A stretch of 11,144 bases of DNA from Chloroflexota bacterium. Its GTDB lineage: Bacteria; Chloroflexota; Dehalococcoidia; UBA2979. Positions 6,044 to 11,144 of the stretch are shown here, piece after piece. The position numbers were made by a program, and so were the translations under genes. The DNA is taken from contig VGPB01000050.1 in NCBI GenBank assembly GCA_016875695.1, forward strand, positions 1 through 11,144, in the 5' to 3' direction. How positions within the stretch are numbered: position 1 is the stretch's first letter; the number at the start of each line of letters is the position of its first letter. The notes below the pieces were generated by a model. It did no database searches. It saw only the letters and a list, made by a program, of their open reading frames with translations, and was not told where the DNA came from.

Positions 6044-6048
6044 CCCTC
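6044..6048 (-). promoter_or_regulatory. Ribosome binding site supporting the CTG start at 6036
   Basis: Minus-strand GAGGG lies seven bases before the CTG codon and overlaps the region of the rplT stop. No comparable site stands before the GTG at 5994. Confidence 0.45.
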
Positions 6049-6049
6049 G

Positions 6050-6406
6050 CTACGCTAGGGCGGCCCTTGCCTGCTCGGCGACGCGGGCGAAGGCGGCGGG
6101 CTCGCGCACGGCGAGGTCGGCGAGCGCCTTGCGGTCGAGGTCGATGCCGGCACGCGCGAGACCGCTGATCAGGCGGCTGTAGCTTAGGCCGTTGAGCCGT
6201 GCGGCAGCGTTGATGCGCACGATCCACAGCCGCCGGAAGTCGCCCTTGCGGTCGCGGCGGTGCTCGGTGGCGTAGCGCAGCGCGTGCATGACGGACTCGT
6301 GCGCCACCTTGTAGTTCGTGTGGCGCTTGCCGCGGTGGCCCTTGGCGTGCTCCAGGATGGCCTTGTGGCGCTGGTGCGCGCTGACGCGGCTGCGAACGCG
6401 GGCCAT
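6050..6406 (-). CDS. rplT: Ribosomal protein L20
   Basis: The 118-residue product has the usual L20 length and sequence. It has a basic N-terminal helical extension (MARVRSRVSAHQRHKAILE, then AKGHRGKRHTNYKVA), followed by RRDRKGDFRRLWIVRINAAAR and SYSRLISGLARAGIDLDRKAL. It binds 23S rRNA early in assembly of the large subunit, and in several bacteria it represses its own operon. The ATG at 6406 is preceded by AAAGGA at a usable distance. It is the third gene of infC-rpmI-rplT. The stop TAG at 6052-6050 is close to the start of the membrane-protein gene. Where L20 would bind for autoregulation is not evident. Confidence 0.97.
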   Translation of the reverse strand: MARVRSRVSAHQRHKAILEHAKGHRGKRHTNYKVAHESVMHALRYATEHRRDRKGDFRRLWIVRINAAARLNGLSYSRLISGLARAGIDLDRKALADLAVREPAAFARVAEQARAALA

Positions 6407-6445
6407 GGCTGCAGTCCTTTCGCGGTCGCGAGCGCTGGAGGGGAA

Positions 6446-6643
6446 CTAGGCGTACGGGAGCAGGCGGCTGATTCGGCGCGTGTGCGTTGCGTGCACGGGC
6501 TCCATGCCGCCGAGCGCGAAGCGCTTCTCCGCGCGCTTCTTCATGCGCTTGTTGTTGCGGTGGTGCGACATCATCAGGAAGCGACCGGTGCCGGTCACCT
6601 TGACGCGCTTGGCGGCGCCCTTGTGCGTCTTCATCTTCGGCAC
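6446..6643 (-). CDS. rpmI: Ribosomal protein L35
   Basis: The 65-residue product is highly basic and begins MPKMKTHKGAAKRVKVTGTG, the L35 signature, followed by HHRNNKRMKKRAEKR. It is a small component of the large ribosomal subunit. The start is GTG at 6643-6641, and its first base is the last base of the infC stop (TAGTG). GGGAGG within the end of infC serves as ribosome binding site, so translation of rpmI is likely coupled to infC. A 39-base gap separates it from rplT. Confidence 0.96.
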   Translation of the reverse strand: MPKMKTHKGAAKRVKVTGTGRFLMMSHHRNNKRMKKRAEKRFALGGMEPVHATHTRRISRLLPYA

Positions 6644-7245
6644 TAGCTGCCTCCCGTGGCCGAGTCGACCGCGCTTGCCGCGGCGACCGGCTGCGGAGCC
6701 GCCTCGGCGGGCGCGGTCACCGCCGGCGGGCGCTCGCGCTTCACGCCGGGCGTGACGATCACGGAGAGCATGCGGCCCTCGAGGGCCGGCGCGCGATCGA
6801 CGGTCGACACGTCGCGGATCTTCGCGACGAACTTGTCGAGCACTTCGCGGCCCACTTCCGGGTGCGTGATCTCGCGCGCGCGGAACATCACGGAGACCTT
6901 GACCTTGTCGCCCTCCGCGAGCAGCTTGCGGGCGGTGCGCGCCTTGAAGTCGAGGTCGTGCTCGTCGATCTTCACGCGCATGCGCACCTCGCGCAACTCG
7001 GAGTGCTTGATGCCCTTGCGCGATTCCTTATCGCGCTTGGATTGCTCGTACTTGTACTTGCCGTAGTCCATGATGCGGCAGACCGGAGGGTTTGCCGTGG
7101 GCGCCACCTCGACGAGGTCGAGGCCGACCTCCTCGGCCAGGCGCAGCGCCTCCGAGTGGGGGATGATGCCCAGCTGCTCCTCGTTGCGGATCACACGCAG
7201 CTGCGGTGCGAGGATCCGCTCGTTGATGCGAAGTTCTTTGGCGAT
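6643..7245 (-). CDS. infC: Translation initiation factor IF-3, ATC start
   Basis: IF-3 binds the 30S subunit, keeps 50S away and rejects non-canonical start codons and wrong initiator tRNA. The N domain is about residues 3-75 (KELRINERI, SEALRLAEEVGLDLVEVAP, CRIMDYGKYKYEQ). The C domain is about 80-170 (KGIKHSELREVRMRVKIDEHDL, KVKVSVMFRAREITHPE). A proline/alanine-rich tail of about 30 residues ends the protein. I place the start at ATC, 7245-7243: homology begins there (IAKELRINER), and GGAGG stands five bases upstream. A GTG at 7269 would add eight residues without homology. An AUU/AUC/AUA start is a known hallmark of infC and underlies its autoregulation by discrimination against such codons. 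It is the first gene of the operon, with a promoter-like site at about 7303-7311. Product certain; start probable. Confidence 0.95.
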   Translation of the reverse strand: MAKELRINERILAPQLRVIRNEEQLGIIPHSEALRLAEEVGLDLVEVAPTANPPVCRIMDYGKYKYEQSKRDKESRKGIKHSELREVRMRVKIDEHDLDFKARTARKLLAEGDKVKVSVMFRAREITHPEVGREVLDKFVAKIRDVSTVDRAPALEGRMLSVIVTPGVKRERPPAVTAPAEAAPQPVAAASAVDSATGGS

Positions 7246-7250
7246 AGCCC

Positions 7251-7255
7251 CCTCC
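7251..7255 (-). promoter_or_regulatory. Ribosome binding site of infC that decides the ATC start
   Basis: Minus-strand GGAGG is followed by GGGCT and then ATC. The five-base spacing is optimal for ATC at 7245 and places the site inside the reading frame if the GTG at 7269 were used instead. Confidence 0.65.
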
Positions 7256-7302
7256 AGCGAACACGTCACCGGGCGCCGCTTCCTGCGGTGTCCGGACTAT
7301 CG

Positions 7303-7311
7303 ATTCTAGCA
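7303..7311 (-). promoter_or_regulatory. Extended -10 promoter of infC-rpmI-rplT
   Basis: On the minus strand TGCTAGAAT matches an extended -10 (TGnTATAAT) with one mismatch in the hexamer. Transcription would start near 7296, giving a leader of about 50 bases before the infC ATC. No good -35 is seen, which fits the extended -10 type. Confidence 0.5.
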
Positions 7312-7344
7312 GGGAGGGCAAGACTCGCCCACCCACCCGTGTGT

Positions 7345-7361
7345 GCGGGGCTTCGCCCCGC
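7345..7361 (-). terminator. Candidate terminator hairpin between the carboxylase and infC operons
   Basis: GCGGGGC at 7345-7351 pairs perfectly with GCCCCGC at 7355-7361 around a 3-base loop. It lies 96 bases beyond the stop of the biotin-carrier gene and upstream of the infC promoter on the same strand, so it would separate the two transcripts. No T-run follows on the minus strand. A second, longer-looped inverted repeat, GGCGCGC/GCGCGCC at 7386-7392 and 7414-7420, is closer to the stop. Confidence 0.4.
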
Positions 7362-7456
7362 TACCCGTTTCTCGGCAATAGTACTGGCGCGCTCTGCTCA
7401 CGAGCCGCAAGAGGCGCGCCGCGGCCCCGCCTGAGATCGCGCCGCGATTGAAGCCG

Positions 7457-7963
7457 CTAGCCGGCGTCCGGCTCGTACTCCAGCACCAGCGCGCCCTGCT
7501 CGACGCGGCCGCCGGCCTGACAGTGGGTGGCCGTGACCGTGCCCGCCACGGGCGCCTGCAGTTCGTTCTGCATCTTCATCGCCTCGATCACGAGCAGCGC
7601 CTGGCCGGCCTCGACGTGGTCGCCAACGGCGACGCGCACCTCGATCACGACGCCGGCGAGCGGCGCGGTCACCTCGCCGGGGCGGTCCTTCCCGCCGAGC
7701 CCGGCGCGCGCGCGGCCGCCCGCCGCGGCGGGGCCCACGAGGAAGCGGCGGCCCTCGACGATGACCTCGAAGCCGTTGCCGCGGCGGCTCACGTAGGCGC
7801 GGCGCGGCCGCCCCTCGATCAGCAGCGTGAAGACCCCAGGGACCGCGCCGGCCGCGTCCAGCCCGAGTGGCTCGCCGTCGTCGATTGCGACGGTGCCCGC
7901 GGCGTCGTCGAAGACGACACTGTGCTCCTCGCCGGTGATTACGAGCCGGTGCCGCGTCGCCAC
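7457..7963 (-). CDS. Biotin carboxyl carrier protein of an acyl-CoA carboxylase
   Basis: The 168-residue product carries biotin, which shuttles carboxyl groups from biotin carboxylase to the carboxyltransferase. The biotinyl/lipoyl domain covers about residues 95-165, with VIEAMKMQNEL; K130 is the expected biotinylated lysine. The N-terminal 75 residues (GVFTLLIEGRPRRAYVSRRG, GFEVIVEGRRF) resemble the linker/BT-type region found between the two functions in fused carboxylase alpha chains. The start is GTG at 7963, preceded by GGAGGAGG six bases upstream. It overlaps the end of the biotin carboxylase gene by 25 bases in another frame, so the two are probably translationally coupled. The apparent ORF reaching to 8800 in this frame is a shadow of the carboxylase. 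Domain certain; the acyl-CoA substrate is unknown. Confidence 0.9.
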   Translation of the reverse strand: MATRHRLVITGEEHSVVFDDAAGTVAIDDGEPLGLDAAGAVPGVFTLLIEGRPRRAYVSRRGNGFEVIVEGRRFLVGPAAAGGRARAGLGGKDRPGEVTAPLAGVVIEVRVAVGDHVEAGQALLVIEAMKMQNELQAPVAGTVTATHCQAGGRVEQGALVLEYEPDAG

Positions 7964-9486
7964 CCGCGCCCTCCTCCGGCGCCGGCGCGCTGCTCCAACG
8001 CGCGCAGGCGGTTCGTGCGCACCCACTCGTTGGTGCTCGCGGCGGGGGTGGCGCCGTTTGCGGCCGCGCTCGTCATCGAGGCGGCGAGCGCGGCGGCGAT
8101 GAGCGCGGTCTCGGCGCGCGGGTCGCCGGCGCCCGCGTCCGGCATCGCGAACTCGCGCTCGAGCCAGCCGGTATCGACGGCGCCCGAGACGTAGTCGGGG
8201 TGGTCGAGCAGCGCGAGGTGGAACGGGATGTTCGTCTCGACGCCCGCGATCACGAGGTCGAGCAGCGCCCGGCGCATGCGCCGCAGCGCGAGCTCCCGCG
8301 TCTCCGCCCAGACGATGAGCTTGCCGAGCAGCGAGTCGTAGAAGACGGGTACGTCGAGGCCGTCGCAGAGCATCGTGTCGAAGCGGGTGCCGGGGCCGAG
8401 CGGAGCCTCGACCTGCGTGACCAGGCCGACGCTGGGCATGAAGTTCTGGTACGGGTCCTCGCCGTTGATGCGCGCCTCGATCGCCCAGCCGTACGGCTCG
8501 AGCGGGCGTGTGTGCGGCGGCAGCGGCTCGCCCGCCGCGACCAGCAGCTGCTGGCGCACGAGGTCGACGCCGTAGACGAGCTCGGTGACGGGGTGCTCGA
8601 CCTGCAGGCGCGCGTTCACCTCCAGGAAGTAGAACTCGCCGCGGTCGTCGAGCAGGAACTCGACGGTGCCGGCGTTGCGGTAGCCGCAGCTGCGGGCGGC
8701 GGCGATGGCGGCGTCGCACATGCGCCGACGCAGCGCGGCGTCGACGGCGACGGACGGGGCCTCCTCGGTGAGCTTCTGGTGGCGGCGCTGGACAGAGCAC
8801 TCGCGCTCGCCGTAGGCGCGCACCTCGCCGTGCGCGTCGGCCATGATCTGCACCTCGACGTGGCGCGAGCGCTGGATGTAGCGCTCGAGGAAGATCGTGG
8901 CGTCGCCGAAGGAGCTGGCGGCCTCGGCGCCGGAGGCGCGCATCGCGGCCTCGAGGTCGTCGAGGCGCTCGACGACGCGGATGCCGCGCCCGCCACCGCC
9001 GGCGGCGGCCTTGACGAGCAGCGGGAAGCCGATGCGCTCGGCCTCGGCGCGGGCGCGCGCGAGGTCGCTGGGGTCGATGTCGTTCGCGCCGGGGACGACG
9101 GGCACGCCGGCCTGCTCCATGAGCTTGCGCGCGGAGACTTTATCGCCGAGCGCGCGCATGGCGGCGGCGGGCGGGCCGATGAACGCGATGCCGGCCGTCT
9201 CGCACGCGTCGGCGAAGCGCGGGTTCTCGGAGAGGAAGCCGTAGCCGGGGTGGATCGCCTCCGCGCCCGTGCGGCGGGCGGCGTCGATGATCTTGTCGAT
9301 GACGAGGTAGGACTCGCTGGAGGGGCCGGGCCCGATGGGCACGGCGAGGTCGGCGTCGCGCACGTGCAGTTGGTGGCGGTCGGGCTCAGAGTAGACGGCG
9401 ACGGTCTCGATGCCCAGCTCGCGGCAGGTGCGCTGGACGCGCAGCGCGATTTCGCCGCGGTTGGCGAGCAGGATGCGCTTGAACAA
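7939..9486 (-). CDS. accC: Biotin carboxylase subunit of an acyl-CoA carboxylase
   Basis: The 515-residue enzyme uses ATP and bicarbonate to carboxylate biotin on its carrier protein. The N-terminal domain begins FKRILLANRGEIALRV. The ATP-grasp part has K116, K159, the glycine loop GGGGRG at 163-168, and CSVQRRHQKLTEEAPS with K238. Its metal and bicarbonate residues are E276, E289, N291, R293 and E297 in EVNARLQVEHPVTE. R339 lies in the C-terminal part (WAIEARINGEDP). All expected catalytic residues are present. The C-terminus past about 450 is a low-complexity Ala/Arg stretch with NEWVRTNRLRALEQ, as in fused alpha chains. The start is TTG at 9486, seven bases after GGGAG, and gives the family N-terminus. 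A run of ten G (C in the mRNA) lies just upstream. The partner carrier gene overlaps its 3' end. Substrate (acetyl-, propionyl- or methylcrotonyl-CoA) cannot be decided. Confidence 0.93.
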   Translation of the reverse strand: MFKRILLANRGEIALRVQRTCRELGIETVAVYSEPDRHQLHVRDADLAVPIGPGPSSESYLVIDKIIDAARRTGAEAIHPGYGFLSENPRFADACETAGIAFIGPPAAAMRALGDKVSARKLMEQAGVPVVPGANDIDPSDLARARAEAERIGFPLLVKAAAGGGGRGIRVVERLDDLEAAMRASGAEAASSFGDATIFLERYIQRSRHVEVQIMADAHGEVRAYGERECSVQRRHQKLTEEAPSVAVDAALRRRMCDAAIAAARSCGYRNAGTVEFLLDDRGEFYFLEVNARLQVEHPVTELVYGVDLVRQQLLVAAGEPLPPHTRPLEPYGWAIEARINGEDPYQNFMPSVGLVTQVEAPLGPGTRFDTMLCDGLDVPVFYDSLLGKLIVWAETRELALRRMRRALLDLVIAGVETNIPFHLALLDHPDYVSGAVDTGWLEREFAMPDAGAGDPRAETALIAAALAASMTSAAANGATPAASTNEWVRTNRLRALEQRAGAGGGRGWRRGTGS

Positions 9487-9501
9487 CGGAGGTCTCCCGT
9501 C

Positions 9502-9511
9502 GGGGGGGGGG
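9502..9511 (+). repeat. Ten-base G homopolymer upstream of the biotin carboxylase gene
   Basis: An uninterrupted run of ten G on the plus strand (ten C in the accC mRNA) lies 16-25 bases before the TTG start and just upstream of its GGGAG ribosome binding site. Such tracts change length by slippage and are also error-prone in sequencing. Confidence 0.8.
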
Positions 9512-9633
9512 TCGGGGGCTGGCGCCTAGACTCGCACGCCCGCGCGGGGTGCGGCAAGGCGCGGGGGTGCACTCGCGAGCGCCCGGGGCGTGCCGACGAG
9601 GTCACACTCGCGGGCTTGGCGCCCTGCGTATGG

Positions 9634-9650
9634 TTGCAAACGTTATAGAA
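9634..9650. promoter_or_regulatory. AT-richer island between divergent genes, candidate promoter region
   Basis: TTGCAAACGTTATAGAA is the most AT-rich stretch in the gap between the carboxylase gene (minus) and the tandem paralogs (plus). It offers TATAAC on the minus strand (9648-9643) and TATAGA on the plus strand (9644-9649) as -10 candidates. No well-spaced -35 box is seen for either. Confidence 0.3.
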
Positions 9651-9716
9651 GCGTGGACAGGCGAGGCGGCACCGCGCGTCACTGACAGCTCCTGCCAGCG
9701 GCTCATGGGGGGAAGC

Positions 9717-10351
9717 ATGTTCCTCACGCGGGGCACGTTCCGTGCGCTGCCGGGCAAGGGGCCCGAACTCTGGAAGCTCATCGAGGCGGAGACCAAGGTG
9801 CGGTAGGCGCGGGGGTCGCCTCCTCAGTTCACAGCGCGATGACTGGCGAACTCGTCGTTTACCACATGGTCCCGCGCTTCGCCGACCTCGAGGCGTACGA
9901 GCGCTACCTCGACGGTGCACTGCTCGCCGGCACCCAGTCGAGTCAGTTCGGGATCGACGCCGGGCCGCTGCTGGTCGCGCCGATTAGCTCGTCGCTGAAC
10001 GAGCTGCTATTCGGGGGAACGATGCCCCCGACCGCGAAGTTCATCGTTCGCGTTGTAGCTCGCCCGCAGCCCGGCACGGCGCCCGAGGCGCGGAGCCTCG
10101 TCTTGCAGCTCGCCGAGGCGCAGGCGAATCGTGGGCTTGCGGTCTCGGTCGTGGTGCAACGCGCCGGACCGGAGCCGTTCTCCACGTTCGTCACCAACCG
10201 CACGCATGCGAGCCTCGCCGAGGTCGAGCAGACTTGGCAGGAGTCGCCCACCGACGACAAGATCCCGGGCCTCGTCGTCGCGCTCGGGGGTGTGCTCGAC
10301 GGTCCGTCGACGGTCGAGCTCCTGCGCGTCGTGATCCCGTACGCGGGCTAG
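9717..10351 (+). pseudogene. Two-domain alpha/beta-barrel-like protein, paralog 1, frameshifted
   Basis: ATG at 9717 (after GGGGGGAAGC) starts MFLTRGTFRALPGKGPELWK, but TAG at 9804-9806 ends this frame after 29 codons. The next frame continues without a stop, through an ATG at 9839, to TAG at 10349-10351. Adding one base near 9800-9804 would join them into about 211 residues, with the junction reading on into VGAGVASSVHSAMTGELVVYH. That composite aligns along its length with the next gene: MF...F....GK...L..L.E..., then G..S..S.M.G, DL.A.E and HASLAEV.Q. Each half looks like a small ferredoxin-like dimeric alpha/beta-barrel domain (ABM, NIPSNAP or DUF1330 type), giving an internal duplication. 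Function unknown. If the lesion is real, a shorter product from 9839 (170 residues) may still be made. Sequencing error is the main alternative. Confidence 0.6.
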
Positions 10352-10384
10352 CGCTTAGCGCTGCGGCGAATTGTGTTCCTGAAC

Positions 10385-10389
10385 GGAGG
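10385..10389 (+). promoter_or_regulatory. Ribosome binding site of paralog 2
   Basis: GGAGG is present just before the GTG at 10395, at a standard spacing (five to six bases). It supports that GTG as a genuine start although the reading frame is later broken. Confidence 0.6.
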
Positions 10390-10394
10390 CGATC

Positions 10395-10960
10395 GTGTTC
10401 ATTCACACCGCGAACTTCTATCCGACTGTGGGTAAGGTGGGCGACCTCCGAGCCATCCTCGAGGAGCAGGTGCGCGATCGCCAGCAGCGTGGGTATCGCA
10501 CATCGGCGAGCAGCACCATGTACGGCCCCGACTACCCGGCGGTCCACCTCAGCTGGCTTGTGGACGACCTTGCCGCGATTGAAAAGGGACGCGCGGAGTT
10601 ACGCGAGACGACGGTCGAGTACGCGTGCTGTGCGTCCGCCTACGTACGGGCTCTGACGATGTTGGGGCTCTGGGAAGTGCTGGTGCGCATGACGCCGACG
10701 GACGCGCCGGTGCGCTTCGGCTGGCGAAACGCGCGGAGTTGGACCGGGGGCAGGGCATCCGCGTTGCGCTGCTCGTGCAGGTCGCCGGCCCCGCAGCCGG
10801 CAGTTTTGTCGTGCACCGCCGGCACGCGAGTCTCGCGGAGGTTCAGCAGGTCCGAGCGAGTTTGCAGGCGGATCCCTCGTACGCTGCGAGGCTGAGTCCC
10901 CTGCTGGCGACTCCGGTCGCCAGCCGCATCTGGGAGGCGCTGGTGCCGTTCCCCAGCTGA
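10395..10960 (+). pseudogene. Two-domain alpha/beta-barrel-like protein, paralog 2, frameshifted
   Basis: GTG at 10395 starts MFIHTANFYPTVGKVGDLRA, and the N-terminal domain reads well to about 10715 (RTSASSTMYGPDY, VDDLAAIEKGRAEL, LWEVLVRMTPTDAPVRFG). Beyond that this frame turns into Arg/Ser/Cys-rich nonsense up to 10895. The frame one base back continues the homology: LAKRAELDRGQGIRVALLV, then SFVVHRRHASLAEVQQV, to TGA at 10958-10960. One added base near 10718-10725 would give a protein of about 188 residues. The gene lies 43 bases after paralog 1 in the same orientation and shares HASLAEV.Q and the N-terminal MF..T..F pattern with it, so they arose by tandem duplication. Function unknown. 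The lesion could be decay or a base-calling error. Confidence 0.6.
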
Positions 10961-10982
10961 GTGGAGGGTCCGGCGCGCCGCG

Positions 10983-10988
10983 TATGAT
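10983..10988 (+). promoter_or_regulatory. -10 box (TATGAT) placed for leaderless expression
   Basis: TATGAT is a near-perfect -10 hexamer and ends six bases before the GTG at 10995, so the transcript would begin at that start codon. No ribosome binding site is present. A -35 box is not obvious. Confidence 0.5.
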
Positions 10989-10994
10989 CGGGCG

Positions 10995-11144
10995 GTGAAC
11001 GTCCGGCACGTGCTGCTCGTCGTGCTCGGGGCTCTATTCGGGGGCGCGGTCGTGGCGGCGGCGGCGCTGATCGCGGGGGGCGGCGAGGCGGACGCGCCGG
11101 GGGCGCCAGACGGCGCGGCCTCGGCGATCGCGACGGCCACGGCG
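10995..11144 (+). CDS. Start of a secreted or membrane protein (runs off right edge)
   Basis: GTG at 10995 opens 50 codons without a stop to the window edge. The product begins VNVRHVLLVVLGALFGGAVV (first residue read as Met), a short positive N-terminus followed by a hydrophobic stretch to about residue 27. An Ala/Gly/Pro/Asp-rich segment follows. This is a signal peptide or N-terminal membrane anchor followed by a low-complexity linker. The family cannot be told from what is visible. The -10-like TATGAT just upstream suggests a leaderless mRNA. The gene is partial; the minus-strand ORF over 10640-11140 is a shadow. Confidence 0.6.
   Translation, partial: MNVRHVLLVVLGALFGGAVVAAAALIAGGGEADAPGAPDGAASAIATATA

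Noticed and set aside
7457..8800. Continuous minus-strand ORF suggesting a 447-residue protein ending in a biotin domain.
   Set aside because: Only the part after GTG 7963 is protein-like; the earlier part is a shadow of the biotin carboxylase, and a strong ribosome binding site marks the true start.
8200..9648. A 482-codon plus-strand ORF opposite the biotin carboxylase.
   Set aside because: It is antisense to a gene with all catalytic motifs intact, and its residues are a repetitive Ala/Asp/Glu/Gly/Arg/Val mix.
10349..10362. Tandem TAGCGCT TAGCGCT at the end of paralog 1.
   Set aside because: Two 7-base units only, one of them including the stop codon; too short to call a functional repeat or terminator.
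9790..10745. Programmed -1 ribosomal frameshifting in the two tandem paralogs.
   Set aside because: Both breaks have the right sign, but no slippery heptamer of X XXY YYZ type is seen near either junction; decay or sequencing error is simpler.

Overview
The window is very GC-rich. It carries a bacterial translation and fatty-acid-metabolism neighbourhood with slow-to-diverge housekeeping genes, flanked on the left by an insertion sequence and a small accessory patch and on the right by lineage-type hypothetical genes. The form of the proteins and the abundance of non-ATG starts (GTG, TTG, ATC and probably CTG) would fit a high-GC Chloroflexota relative (Dehalococcoidia or Thermomicrobia-like). 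This placement is an impression from the proteins, not a search result.

Left edge (1-1414): the 5' part of an IS481-type transposase gene runs leftwards off the window (start at 295, with a strong ribosome binding site). A 145-base gap follows, then a 16-codon candidate leader ORF with two mutually exclusive hairpins, a small membrane-anchored coiled-coil protein (494-904) and an unrecognised 128-residue protein (1028-1414). The last of these ends 2 bases before pheS and probably shares its transcript.

Centre left (1417-5463, plus strand): pheS, a small cupin gene and pheT. The cupin lies between the two subunit genes of phenylalanyl-tRNA synthetase. A perfect 8-bp hairpin after the cupin, then a -10-like box close to the pheT ATG, suggest that pheT has its own leaderless or nearly leaderless transcript.

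Centre right (5497-7245, minus strand): infC (ATC start), rpmI (start overlapping the infC stop) and rplT form the classic IF3-L35-L20 operon. It is followed 13 bases later by a membrane-anchored hypothetical gene whose only well-placed start is CTG. The operon converges on pheT, so the familiar infC-rpmI-rplT-pheST neighbourhood is present but with opposed orientations.

Right (7457-9486, minus strand): a biotin carboxylase gene (TTG start) overlaps by 25 bases a separate biotin-carrier gene (GTG start). Together they correspond to the alpha chain of an acyl-CoA carboxylase. The carboxyltransferase subunit is not in the window.

Right edge (9717-11144, plus strand): two tandem paralogous genes encode proteins made of two dimeric alpha/beta-barrel-like domains. 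Each is interrupted by one frame lesion of the same sign. The start of a signal-peptide protein with a -10 box exactly placed for leaderless expression then runs off the end. No RNA genes or CRISPR array were seen, and no intergenic stretch exceeds 300 bases. I did not find a convincing new multi-gene system. The best leads are the leader ORF at 441-491, the CTG-start gene after rplT and the twin frameshifted paralogs.
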